Source of the DNA: Ifrita kowaldi
Taxonomy: Eukaryota; Chordata; Aves; Passeriformes; Cinclosomatidae
Assembly: GCA_013398055.1 (NCBI GenBank)
Contig: VZRS01010803.1
Span: 434,001 to 498,000 of the forward strand
Direction: 5' to 3'
Length of the DNA stretch: 64,000 nt
Of this stretch, positions 50,663-62,389 are shown piece after piece. A program made the position numbers and the translations under genes. The notes beneath the pieces are model-generated. The model was not told the origin of the DNA. It saw nothing but the letters and a program-made list of their open reading frames with translations, and did no database searches. The first letter of the stretch is position 1, and the number at the start of each line of letters is the position of its first letter.

Positions 50663-50896
50663 GTGCTTAAGGATATGCAAGCACAGGTGTCTTGGGGTGA
50701 CTCCATCATGTATATCCCCTATCACAGCCTGAGAAAGGACTACACCCGACGGTCTGGTGAATCCATAATAAGTTATCTGGTCCGTATTTGGGTGCAGGGG
50801 AAGGGTGGTTGTAACCTGGTTTTCTCTCAGAGGATATATTGCTGGATTTTAGCCAAACCGGCACAAACATGGAATGAGGTGTCCAGTTGTGGGTAG
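50663..50896 (+). pseudogene. Possible decayed endogenous-retrovirus gag-like fragment
   Basis: A 77-codon frame contains a central run, about residues 24-50, whose order of arginines, a GES motif, hydrophobic residues, an RIW core and a glycine-rich end recalls a segment of gag-like proteins of endogenous retroviral elements scattered in bird genomes. A second frame, 50,897-51,133, starts directly after the stop at 50,894-50,896 but shows nothing recognisable. No flanking LTR pair, primer-binding site, protease or polymerase sequence is visible, so if real it is an isolated, degraded remnant with no capacity to act. The match is from memory of family character only and could be coincidence. 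Confidence 0.25.
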
Positions 50897-51133
50897 GTGT
50901 CGTTGGATGGGCTGCAGGTAATTAATACTGAGAATAGCAAGGTAAATTTGAAATGTCATCCAAGAAATGTGATTTCTGATATCCTTTTTCACATATCTTC
51001 AGTCTGTCCTTCACAGAAGGGAAAGTGCTGCAGGGGAATCCCTGTAATATTCCTAGAGGATCTGGCAGACGGCAGTTTACTCGGCATTCCTCCTTCATAC
51101 AGGAAAGGGAAAAAAACTAGAAACCATTATTAG

Positions 51134-51775
51134 TGTCGGGTATTCATATACTAATATATCTAGGACCGTTAATACTCACAGGCACCTTCACTGCTCAAAA
51201 GGGCTTTTCAAAAACCTACCAATATAGTCTCTACAGTATGTTTCCATAGGATACTATTCCTTCAATCTAATACTTCCAATTTTCCTCCCTCAAACAATCC
51301 ATTTCTCCAAATGTACTTCAACATTAGCTGTTTGTTATGCAGTAGTAAATTAATTGTCATACTGCTACCAATTTTAACCAAACAACTAGTGTGGTCCAAA
51401 GGAGAACCCATCCTATCACTTGTACCAAGGCTGAAGGATAGAGTTCTGCATTTAACAAACAAACAGCAACTCCATCTAGTCTGCTTTTCCTCAAATCAAG
51501 ACCTGTTTTACTGGAATTTATTTTAACTGTATTTCATTACTGAATGTCATAAAAAAGTAATAAAAAGATACAGATTAGTTTCCCTCAAGTGATGTGGAAA
51601 CACATCTTATTGTATTTATAATCTTTTTAGGTTATAACTTTACGATCAAACAGCTGTTGAAACAGTGAATTTTATCCTCATAATCTTAGCCAGTGATCTC
51701 TCTTAAAAATTGATACTATCTTTTGTAATATTAATAATTTAATCTACAAATAGCTATACAATATAGATGTACTAT
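51134..51775. other. AT-rich non-coding DNA, no gene seen
   Basis: Two opposed frames of 66 and 71 codons overlap at 51,262-51,526 and are unrecognised. Nothing else stands out. Confidence 0.6.
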
Positions 51776-51985
51776 TAAAACTAAAGGACAGTGCTGGCAC
51801 AAGGACAAATGAAAATAAACTGATTATGAATAAATTTAGGCTGGAAATCAGAAGAAGGTTTTTAACCATCTGGGGACTGTGGTTCAAAAATAGCCTTCCA
51901 AGAAAAAAAAGGAAAGAAAAAAATGAAACAAACCTGTAGTGAGGGCAAGGAAGCATTTAATTTCTGGAAGAATTTGATTCCTGCT
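51776..51985 (+). mobile_element. Ancient CR1-type LINE 3' fragment
   Basis: The run AAATGAAAATAAACTGATTA (51,808-51,827) and the following AATTTAGGCTGGAAATCAGA and AGAAGGTTTTTAACCATCTG match the order of words in old amniote CR1 subfamilies just downstream of the reverse-transcriptase ORF. The body after 51,890 carries an A-rich insertion (AAGAAAAAAAAGGAAAG) and then returns to family-like sequence near AGTGAGGGCAAGGAAGCATT. Neither a terminal tail nor the 5' part is visible. Divergence is clearly greater than in the copy at 53,622, so it is an older insertion. Exact boundaries are uncertain by tens of bases. Confidence 0.7.
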
Positions 51986-53621
51986 GTCTCGGCAAATGTT
52001 GCTTTTGAAGGCATATGCTCTTTGGTGTTCTTGCTCAGTTTGGGAGGGTCTTTGAATTAACTGCTTTTCAAAAAATTTTTCTCCACATTTATTCAGTCCT
52101 TGACACTGTAATTAAGAACAGCACCCTTTAATGTCTATTTTAACACTTTCAGAAGACTTTTGAGTTTTGAACATTTTACCATGAAAAGCTGGAGATGTCT
52201 TCCAAAAACCCCACGACATGTTCTTGGGAACTCCACATGAGGGAAATAATATTGTCATGCTTGAGACAGATTTGTTCTTAGAGCTTTGCTCTTCACTACC
52301 TGTTCTAGATCATTGCCAGCATTTCACGTCTTTTCATACCAGTGAAAGCTTCTTTATTTATAAGGGGGATTTTTTTTGCAGAGTACATTGAGTTCATGTC
52401 TTTGACTTTTCTCATTCTCTACTGCACGGACTGCTCTAGCCAAAGACACAAATACTGACATAGAATGTAGTTATTTCCATATGATTTTGCTAGCTACTAT
52501 TTCAAATGTGCAAATTCTTCCTGCATGTCTTTCCTTCAGCACATTGTTTCCCCATGTCAGCCTGTACCCACAAAACACTTGAATTTCTTACATGTTCCTG
52601 TTTGCCCTAATAAGAGAAAAAGACTGTACTCATGCTACTTGTCAGATCATTGACATTTCTCCTCACTTCACTTGCTTTTTTTTAATTTTACCTTTTCTTT
52701 TCTGCATTTTTCCTTGTTAGACCACAACATGTTTTCCTGGTTGTTATTCAGCATAAGTGTCAGGTCTCTGAATGCATTTCCTATTTACCTTCTATTCCTG
52801 CACCAAAAGTTATTTAATTTTTAATGAGAAAGTCTTTGAACAAGACTTTTTATCATTATGAAAAATGACTGTATTGTTTTCTCTTCTTACTCAGTCAGAA
52901 CTTTTCGGAATACTTATTTCTAGAAAATTTATCAAGTTTTTCTGACTCTGTCTGCCTGCCTGTGTCCCCTCTGCTGCAGACTCAGAAAAATCAGGCAGCT
53001 CATGCTTTCACAAGACAACTGATTGTGAGAGGCTGTAACTCCCTCTTTTAGGAGAGACTTCAGACCTCCTGAAGATTTACTAACACTCTTGCTGGCCATG
53101 TGCTATGTTAAAGCTCTTTTGAAGCCACTCAGCTCAGTCTTCTCTGGGAAGGCTTGAAAATATTGTAGCACTTGGAGTTTCTATTTTCCCTTCACGTCTC
53201 TCTTTACTCAAGACTTACCACAACCTCCTCCTGTACAGGCTCACATGTGTGTATGTACAAGTCCTCAGGAAAACTCTACAGGCACATATCTGTTACTGAA
53301 GCTTTGTGACCTTGCTCACTTTGAGCAAGGAATAATTTCAGGAATAATGAGACACTGTGACCAAGAGTTTCATGCATATAATTGTATATTCCTGGTGACG
53401 ATCTTAAAATATCAGCAAAGTTTGTTTTTCCTCCCTGTTCTTCTACAGACTTTACTGTGATCCAGTCAAGTCAGCACTCTAGTTCTCCCAACAAATGGTC
53501 CTTCAAAGCTATGAGAAGAGTAAGTTCCCCACTGATTGGTTGATGCTCAGGTGTTGTGCAGACAGGGAAGCACAAACCTAATATAGCATCTTTCTCTGAA
53601 TCAGGAGGTTCTGCTGATTAG
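51986..53621. other. AT-rich non-coding DNA, no gene seen
   Basis: Long T-rich and pyrimidine-rich stretches dominate 52,500-53,000. An inverted repeat with perfect 9-bp arms (CCTTGCTCA / TGAGCAAGG, spacer CTT) lies at 53,310-53,330. No gene or repeat family was recognised. Confidence 0.6.
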
Positions 53622-53897
53622 AACATGTAGCGACAGACAAATTGGGATGGTTTTGAACTGGAAGAGAGTAGGTTTAGAATAGACGTAAGGAAGAAATTCT
53701 TTACTGTGAGGGTGGTGAACACTGGAACAGGTTGCCCAGAGAAGTTGTGGATGCCTCATCGCTGGAGATGTTTAAGGACAGGTTGGATGGAGCTCTGAGC
53801 AACCTGGTCTAGTGAAAGGTGGATGAAAAGCATGGCAGATGATTGAAAGTAGACAATCTTTAAAGTCCCTTCCAACCCAGGTCATTCTATGATTCTT
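53622..53897 (+). mobile_element. CR1 LINE 3' end with avian terminal tail
   Basis: This is the best-preserved repeat of the window. Recognisable CR1 words in sense orientation are GGAAGAAATTCTTTACTGTG (53,689-53,708), GAACAGGTTGCCCAGAGAAG, GACAGGTTGGATGGAGCTCT, GAGCAACCTGGTCTAGTG and CTTTAAAGTCCCTTCCAACC. The copy ends in ATTCTATGATTCT, the short terminal repeat typical of avian CR1, at about 53,884-53,896. Only about 275 bp of 3' UTR is present, so it is a normal 5'-truncated insertion with no coding part. It runs opposite to the CR1 copies at 47,015 and 58,600. Confidence 0.95.
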
Positions 53898-54744
53898 TAA
53901 TTTTCATTGACAGTACCTTTCTTAGATTGTTGTCAGACAATCAGTGGAGGGCTCTGAATGAGCTTAAAATTATTTGAATGCTTCTTTTTTCCTATCTAAA
54001 TTATACTCTGACTAATGCTGTGGGTAAAGCAGCATATTTTTTCTTTTTTTTTTCTGTCTGAAATCTGCACTTTTCATAGAAACAAAAAGCACATTGGAAG
54101 TTGTTCCTATCTAGTTCGCTTATCTGAATGCAAACTTCCTATAGTCTAGGCCACTTATTGGATTATATTCTTTTGATTTTTTTTGGCTATTATTTAGAGA
54201 CTTTTGTCCTTCCCTCAAACAAGAAAAACCTTTATTTGTAAATAGAAATGCTTGCGGATCTTTAGTACATGAAGAAGGTGAGGAGGACATCTTTGGGGAT
54301 TTCTGGAAAAGTTAAAGATATTTATTGTAAAAAAAAAAATGCTCTTCACGCGTACTAGAGAATATATTCTATTTCTACATCAAAACAATTCTGTTGCATT
54401 CATTAGCAGTGCAACATCAATATTCAAAGTCTTTGTAGACTCCACAATTGCATACCTAGTTCAGAATTATCAGAGCCCCACCAGATGTAATGCATACTAA
54501 TCTTATTACACATTGACAGCTTACACCCTAATGGCTCTGATGGAGCTGTTATGATGTATTGTGCCATATCCTAATAGGGATATAGCACTAAAAACAGCTG
54601 TATCTTGACAAGCTCCACACAAACTAGATCTGAAGGATCAATGACTGTGCATGCTGACAGTGCATATAAGCTAAAAAAGTTCATATAAAATGAAAAATTA
54701 AGTGCTCAGGAGAGGTCTGCTTTAGTAACAATAATACTTTGTTC
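53898..54744. other. AT-rich non-coding DNA, no gene seen
   Basis: The stretch holds several T-rich runs and an A-tract near 54,330-54,340. No long frame or repeat family was recognised. Confidence 0.6.
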
Positions 54745-54960
54745 TTATCTAGTCCCTTTTGTGTGAAGATATTGAAAGACTTTGATTAATTGAACCTTAC
54801 CAACACTTCTGCGAGCTAGGAAATGTTTTAATATCCCCCATCTCACACTGAAGCACAGATATGTTCCGTGACTTGTCAAGGTCACCTTGCAAGTCTGTGA
54901 CTGGGAACTCAATGTTCCTTGCTTCAGCCCTAAGCCTTAGGCAGAGAGTTCGTCTTCTGT
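54745..54960 (-). mobile_element. MIR-type (CORE) SINE relic
   Basis: Read on the minus strand, the segment follows the MIR plan: GTGACCTTGACAAGTCACGG, then CTGTGCTTCAGTGTGAGATG, then GGGGGATATTAAAA, then a variable part, CAATTAATCAAAGTCTTTCA and a 3' part with AAAGG. These correspond to the CORE segment (GTGACCTTGGGCAAGTCAC in the family), the CTCAG-TTTCCCCATCTGTAAAATGGGG region and the 3' tail that MIR shares with an L2-type partner LINE. The tRNA-derived head would lie at the high-coordinate end and is too decayed to recognise promoter boxes. MIRs predate the split of mammals and reptiles, so this is one of the oldest recognisable insertions here. Confidence 0.82.
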
Positions 54961-57900
54961 ATTGTTTAGAAATATTAACAAACTCGAATTTCACCCAGTT
55001 ATCACATTCAGAGACCATTTAGTAATGTAAATTCATACTAATTCTAGTGCTAATCCTTCAACACTGGTAGATAATAGAACTGATGCTTCTGCCCTTGCCT
55101 TTCCTTAATTCCATCCATTAGACTGGTGATAGTGTTTGTATCTAATTTTTAGAATTTAATTTTGAGTCAGGCTGAAAGCAAAAGAAAGATTTTGTATTCT
55201 CTTGCAGGTTCAGAGGTGTCACAAGCCTGTGCTTCTACATAATTTAATGCAGTCAGTGTGACTGAAGAAAGAACTGCAGGACCATAAAATATAAAAACAG
55301 AGAGACATTTCAGGTGCAGTGTAAAATAAGATTCTTGTGCTGGTATCATCCTTTGTTTTTTCAATGGGGTGGAGGGGGACTTGAAGTTTTGAGCCTTTAA
55401 ACTCCAAATAAAAGAAAAAAAAGAGCACAATATTTTAGTACAAATGAATATTTGAATTTTAAACCTGGGTGGATGTTCCTGGTTGGACACATTTAAGCCA
55501 GCTAAAAAAGTGAATAGGAGATACACTGTACTTGTTCTCTGTTGCTGCTGCTATAGAAGAACAGGGTACAAAAAGGCAAAATATTTTAAGTATAATTGGC
55601 GGAGAATGCAACCAAGAGATCTGTGCAATAGAGTTAATTTTCTTCTCACCATGCTATCTTTCAGCAAAAAATTTGCACTAAGTCAAATAATTGATGTGCC
55701 AGCATTTTTCAGAAGTGTGCATGGGCATGAATTGTGCTCCTAATTGTCCCACTCAAAGCACAAGCAGCCAAATACAGCCTTCCACCAACAAAGATCAGCC
55801 AAAGGAAAAAGGTTTTATGTGGCTGACTCCAAGGCTCTGTGTAGGCAGTTTTACTATGTCTTTAATCATACATATTTACAACAGAAAGAAGAGTGAAAAA
55901 CAGATACCAGGAGATGAGAAAAAATGTAGTAAAAGACACTGGCACCCATTCAGAGCAAAGAACCAAGCCTGTCACTTTCTTGTCATTACACTAAAACATA
56001 ATTGATATTATAACTTATATGAGGCTTAAAAAGTCATGAAATATCAAAATGTAGTGGGTAGTTGAAGACATGTGCTTGAGAATGTATAAATACAACAAGT
56101 TCCAGATCCCATCCACAAGAGCTGCTTAATGGTCAGTACAGTAGGAAGAAAAAAGCCACAGCCTAAGGGGATGAGAGACTTAATGTCAGTTAATAACATT
56201 TCATGCAGCATATACATGTACACTTCCCCAAGTGAATTGCAAGAGGATAAAAGGATGAAGAAATAATAGATATCCCAGTGGCTCTTTTATACTGGCTTCT
56301 CAATTTAATCTAGTCTGCTTATTATAGAAGAGGAAATAATTCAGAAAATATATTTTATTCAACAAATTTCTTCTCTAATCCAAAGGAAAATTTTCTCTAA
56401 TATGTTTAGTATCCCAAATGATTTATGAAACGTTTTTTGCACACGATGGGTCTGAAATGACTTCTGAGATTTGCTGTGTAAGTATGCAAACCATATTGAT
56501 TAGAGAGAGAGAGAGAGAGAGAAAGAGAGATCTCTGTACTTTGGCGAGTGTCAATTGAAAAACCAGGTACCCCATTTAAATTTAGCAATCTGTTCAGTCA
56601 TTCTGTAGTTTAATATTACTATCTACTGACTATTCAAGGGAGTGAGATAACAGACTAAATTTACCTGCATATTGCTATTAATACTGGGAGTTCTTTGTTT
56701 CTGTAAGCCTAATTATCACTATGTGTTTTATGTGAGCATTATTTTCTATCAAATCTAAAATAAATAAATACATAATATATTTTATAAAACTATCAATTTA
56801 TCTTATAGGAATGTTTTTCCTAGGACAATGCAGGACAGTATTTTAACATGTTCCTAATTTTATTTCTAATCAAAATAGCAGAGAAGCACTTGTTTAAGAA
56901 TGTAAATAAAATCCATTTATTTCATTGCATTATGTAAGTGTCCTAAATAAAAATTATTTTCTCAGGAAAATTAAAATTATATTTAGCCATCTTTTCACAT
57001 AAAATTGCACTGTAAATCAGAATATTTGACTATTTTTAAACCTTTCTGTAGAATCCCTTTCACAGTAGAGTGCAATCATAGACACTGAATAATTTAAAAG
57101 TCCTCATCATCAAAAGTATTTATTAAAGGTATTATTAAAATAATGCAACATTCTTTATTTAAACACCCTGATCATGTATCCTAAACAACCCAAATTACCT
57201 GTAAGACCATTTCTGAATGGAAAAAATTCACCTGAATTTCTCCAAACAAGACCTGCTAGAAAGTGCTTGTGCTTTATAACTCTTGAATGGTTCAGAATAA
57301 TAGAGTGGCACTTCATCATTTGTTGCAATGTTTAGTTGAAAGATCTGTAGTATACAACTTAATGGTACAATTAGTAAACAATTTAATGATTTAAATGCTT
57401 CCCCTATGCCAGTCTTCCAGTGCCATGGTATCTAAAATCTTCATATGGTGCATGAACCTTGGACTGTCCAAAATAAAGGAAAGATTACTATATCTTGCAG
57501 GTAGAACAAATGCCGATACATTCCTTTTATTTGCCATCTGTTCATTATTTTCCCATGTAGTCTCTTTGAAATAAGAAGTTTAAAATTTTCTGTGCTCCGG
57601 TATTTGTTCTCTAACTCAATCATATGTGTGTTCCTTGCCCTGGAAAAAAATGCTAACATACTTTGTAATATGTAACCCAAGGCTCATAATCAGGTGGCTC
57701 TTAGCAATGTAATTTACCGGTTAGGTAAAGGACACAAAATGTGACACAGGACTTCATTTTTTCCACTTCTATTTGCCTATGTATTTATTCTTGTACACCC
57801 AGAAACCTATTGACTTGTTACCGTCTCCTTAATTTTCTGTACATGACTGTGACATTCATCTGTATTTGTTACTTGTTTTACCGGCTGGGAAAACAAAATG

Positions 57901-58335
57901 GCATAAGGAACTTCTTTCTCCTTTCTGCCAAGAGATCACTGGTTTTGCCCTTCTTGTATATTCAATTTTTAGCATTGCCTAACCTTTTTGGGACTTGCAA
58001 TTTACTTGTTGATTTACCACATTAAGCAGAACCTATAGACTATCTTGATCTCTGCATAGATATCATAATCTAATAGCAACACTTTCACAGCGACTGAGAC
58101 AATGTGGGTGCTGCAGAGGTATATGCAGTTCTCATCTATGAGACCATAAAAAATCACTCATGTTTAGAAAATAGATTTGGCATTCAATGAAAGAAACCAT
58201 ATACAAAATTCTTTGACTAAATAAGGGAAAAGGATACATAAGAAATGCCCCTGAGGGGCAGGTTAATGCTCATACAGCCCAGTATGCTGCCTCCAGTACA
58301 GCAGAGACACAAGAAGCTTGGCCACTTTCTGCAGT
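54961..58335. other. AT-rich non-coding DNA, no gene seen
   Basis: Frames are up to 119 codons (55,167-55,526, minus) and unrecognised. 56,600-57,200 is especially AT-rich with many TAAATAAA words. Apart from the GA microsatellite, no repeat was recognised. Confidence 0.6.
56502..56530 (+). repeat. (GA)n microsatellite
   Basis: About ten AG units are followed by GAAAGAGAGA. The opposite strand is a (CT)n tract. It is a simple dinucleotide repeat. Confidence 0.95.
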
Positions 58336-58372
58336 CCATTCCCCACATGGATGTTCTCCGTGTGGAGAATGG
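58336..58372 (-). repeat. Hairpin-forming inverted repeat, 16-bp arms
   Basis: Arm 58,336-58,351 and arm 58,357-58,372 are complementary at 14 of 16 positions around a 5-base loop. Both mismatches are C against A on the plus strand, which become G-U pairs in an RNA read from the minus strand. A minus-strand transcript would therefore fold into an unbroken 16-pair stem. The stem is too short for a standard microRNA precursor, and no promoter or terminator context was seen. Confidence 0.5.
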
Positions 58373-58599
58373 TTTAATTAATATTGTCAGTGGGTACACT
58401 CCTGCCCAGTACTAAAAGAACTAAAGGGCATCTTGGTGAGAGAGTTATCTATGACTAACCCCTTTCCAAACCTGCCAGTAGGGGTTTCCTCCACCCTCTC
58501 AGTTCAAGAAATTCACTAGTTAATGACCACATTCATTGGCTTTAAACAAAAGCCTTACTGGTTTCAAGTTCCCATAGAGCTAGGGTTGTGGGATTTTTG

Positions 58600-59920
58600 T
58601 GAGCAACCGTTGTGTATTCAGTTTATCTGTTGCCTATATGATTTCATGAACCTCAGTCATAACCTTCCTCAGCCTTCTCTTCTTCAAATGAAGTGTCCCA
58701 GCCTTTAAGTATCCCTGCACAAGGCAGCTGCTCCATCATCTTGAACATTTTACTTGTTTTTCTCCATATTTCTTTGGATTATTCTACACCCTTCCTCATA
58801 TGTGAAGATAAAACTGCACACGATACTCAGGATATGGGCACACCAGTTTTCAGAGTGATGCCCTGCTGTCCTCTTATTTCAGGCACTCTCTGTTCCCAAG
58901 GATAATCTCATTAACTTTTCTACACTTGCCTAACACTTTTTTGTTTGACACTGAGACTTCAGAGAAATGTCAGAGATTCCTTTCTGAGTTTTAAGTGTCA
59001 GTTCTGAGTTCAGCATCATTTCAGCATGGTTCATGTTATTTTTTTCTAGATGCACTTCTACAGACTGAACTTCACCTGCTGACTTTTGGTCTGCTCAGTT
59101 TTATTCTGGAGATTCTCACCATTGAAGCCATTGGTATTGAAGGAAAATGACATTGATTGTCAACAGAGAATTTATCCACAGGCTTGCAGATTTCACTGTT
59201 CATTGCCCTCTCCAGAGCAGAGATGTTGATTAAAACTGGTCCCAGTATCAATTCCATTCTGAAATGTTACCATTATTAAGCCCTATCATAGATTCCTCTT
59301 CTATAACAAGCTTTCCTCCAATCCCATGGCAACACAATTTCTGTAATGAACCTTTGGTGTGGAACCTGATCAAAGACATTTTAAAAAACAAAGTGTATTA
59401 TGTCCATTTGATCCCATTTATCCTTATTATTACTGAAAACATCCCTGAAATCCAGAAGCCATGTAACTTCTTCTAAACAGGTTGTTTTCATTCATACACA
59501 TATGCACAGACTTAATAGAAATGGAAATCAGACTCACTGGTCTGTCATCCCCAAGATCATCTCTAAAGCCCTTCTGACAGATGGCAGATACAACAGCTGT
59601 CCTAGTCCTTTAGTTCAGTGTCCATTTGTAATGACATTTTACATCCCTTAGCCAGAAGTTTGGGAATTTCATATTCAGAACTCTTGGTTTTATGCCATCT
59701 GGTCCCGGTGACCTTCCTAACCTGCCTGACTGGTCTAATATTTCCTGCTCATTTACTTCAAATTGATCTTTATCTTACAGACAATCTGCTACAGAAATGC
59801 ATCAGGTGTGAGAGTCAGAGCACTAAATGCCTATGCAAAGATTTCACTGTTTCCCTGCTATGTCTTCGTCAGCCCTGCATGTCCCTTCTATGCCCTTGCC
59901 ATGAAGAAATAAAGATTAAG
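58600..59920 (-). mobile_element. Ancient CR1 LINE, reverse-transcriptase region relic
   Basis: Several CR1 reverse-transcriptase motifs survive on the minus strand in the correct order and spacing. At 59,532-59,573 the translation KGFRDDLGDDRPVS matches the NYRPVS block at the start of the polymerase domain. At 59,357-59,407 MDIIHFVF, a stop, then NVFDQVPH matches the YLDF-KAFDxVPH block that carries the first catalytic Asp. At 59,222-59,257 ILGPVLINI matches the GxxLGPVLFNIFIND block. At 59,159-59,170 FSVD stands where FADD is expected, so one catalytic Asp is gone. At 58,805-58,831 PEYRVQFYL matches the LEYCVQFWSP block downstream. In-frame stops and frame changes show the copy is long dead. 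It is much older than the CR1 copy at 53,622. Ends are approximate. Confidence 0.85.
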
Positions 59921-62389
59921 TCCTTGATGATGCTCACCTTATGAATTATCCATCTTTGTCAAGGATGAAAATTGTTTGTCCCAATTGTTAAGTGAGTGGA
60001 GTAAATTTTAAAGTTCGTGAACCTAACCCTAATGTATAATCATGATGTGATCTTAGTCCTAAATAGAAGTTCTGAATAGTAGTGTTCTAAGGAACATTAG
60101 AACATAGAACCTAAAACATAATTTTCTATTAGGTACTATTTTCACAATCTGCATAATTTGCAAATATTTAAAGACTTTGACATCCTTCAGAAAAGTATAG
60201 GGCTGAGATCACTCACTGAAAAACACACAGAGTTCACTTCCACAAAAGTTTTATCCAGAATAACCAAAGGGCGAAGGTGTAAGAGAAAAATTAGATACCA
60301 CTTCAACCAAGACTACAGCAGCTTCATCCCCTTCTTAATGGCTTTGGAAAAATTAAGTTCTTACTTTTAGAAACTAAGCCTTCCAAAAAGGTCCACACCA
60401 TTATTATCAAAGTTTGTGTGCTGCTACATGTGTGCTGTTCCTATGAAGCAAATTTTTTTCAGTTTCTATACTTCATGCAGGCTAGATTTTAGGGAAACGA
60501 TGGAATATACAGGAGTGTAAATCAGAAGCACTCACCAACCAAAGCAGAAAGAAAGATTATCAATTGCCTTTGGTAATTAAAGGGATAAGAGGAAATTTAT
60601 GTTATTTCACTAGACCTATTTAAGCTATTAAAAGAGGATTTAGCTCTCACATAATGCTTTTCAGTTTTAAAACATTTACAAACACAAAGCTGTAAAAATT
60701 CTGAATGATATCTAAGCCTGCTCGGGGAATAGTATAAAGTTTATATGCCTCTTACTGTGTACTTCAGACTATATTTTGGAGGCACGAGAGTGTTTGGGGA
60801 GTGATGAGAGAGTCAGAAATTCTTCACCTCAAATGGGTGTTTGAATTAGAATTTGGGACCCCTAACTCCCATAGCTGTGCTCTGCTCATAACAACCTTTT
60901 ATAAGTTTGGCTCAAAAGTCTGCAGGTCTGAGTTATTTTGTTCACGGAAGAACATATTTCTCTCTGAGAATAACCACCGTTTTTATAACAAAAGTTGTTA
61001 TTGGTTTATTTATTGTGAAGGCACATCAGTCTTATTAAACATTAACATGCATTATTAAAATTTAATTTTAAAACAGAATTTTCAGTTAAATGTTTAAACT
61101 TGGGACATATAGCCAGGAAAAAATGCTCATGAACTCATGACACACAGTGAGAGTGAGATCAACCCTCAGAAATACGTCATAAGAACAGATGACTAGTTCG
61201 ATGACAGTTTGAAATCTTTTCTTCTGAAAAATATTTCTGTATAACCTCAAGGAGACCAGAATGCACTAGCAAATTCTTATACACTAACAACTGGATGTTT
61301 CCAACTTCATGTATGGTATTAGTTCTAGTAGCTTCAATATTTCCAACTGATGTAAGTAGTTTTAAACAGATTCAGGTGGTGTTTGAAGACCAAGGGCTGC
61401 TCTGCTTCTCAAAGGGCATAAATGTCCGCTATTCTTAATATTTCTTAAGAAGTTCCTTCTTAAAAGATATGCAGAGATTTTTTTATTAGCACATTGATTT
61501 TACTTAATGGTAGCACACGAAACGGGACTTTGGCCATCATCACTCCTTAACTGAAAAGACAGAAATCGCGCTACCTTTATAACAGTCCATTAATTCACAT
61601 CTGCACAAACAACTGACTGGAGCGGAATAGTGAGGTAATATTTTCTATAGCTCTATTAAACTCCCTTCTCAAAGTTTGGGTTAACTCTTTGCTGAAACAG
61701 AGAGCACTCCTGTCTTTTTCTGAGACATTAAGCATAATTAAGCTGTGTGCAGTAACTTAAAACCTGAAACTAGGTACTGATTACATTTCACACACCAAGG
61801 TGCAATTTTCTATACTCAAAATATCATAAAACAGTCTAAATATTGCCTGAAAAATGATAGAAAGCTTGAACAGAAATATAAACACTAAATTTATTGATAC
61901 TTGCTCCTCAGCTTAACAGTATATGTTACACATATACTCCCATGTGAGGTTTTTACACAACGCCTTCATGTTTCATCTTTAGCAAACATATCAATACGTT
62001 TACCTTTGAATTCTATTCAAATACAATTTCATGTTCTTTGTAGTTCACCTATACTCTTTAAAGATTTGAGAAAACTGTACTAGTGTCTGTTCTTTCTGAG
62101 AGTTAGACATGAACTCTGCAAACAAAACCAACCTGTTATCTTCTCTTCATCAGTCTTTGAACACACTGGTCCCATCCAAACAGAGTATAGATGGGGAGGT
62201 TTTGGTCAGATATGAATAACTCTGCCTTCGCCCAAGGTGGTACAGATGGAGTTTCAGCATATGAAATAATCATCTCTGGAATTCCCTAAGACTATCTCAT
62301 TCTGAATGTGATTAAAAAAAACTAAATATCCACTGTAAATAAGTTTACCTCACTGACTTCTCATTCTTTCTGCTCTCCATGTCTGAGAC
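59921..62389. other. AT-rich non-coding DNA, no gene seen
   Basis: Frames are about 85 codons or shorter and unrecognised. No repeat family or RNA gene was seen. Confidence 0.65.

Noticed and set aside
53300..53380. MIR-like word GTGACCTTGCTCACTT
   Set aside because: The match does not extend past the word, and the bases are better described by the inverted repeat at 53,310-53,330.
59072..59257. Minus-strand open frame of 61 codons
   Set aside because: It is a surviving open piece of the dead CR1 reverse transcriptase, so it is listed within that relic and not as a gene.
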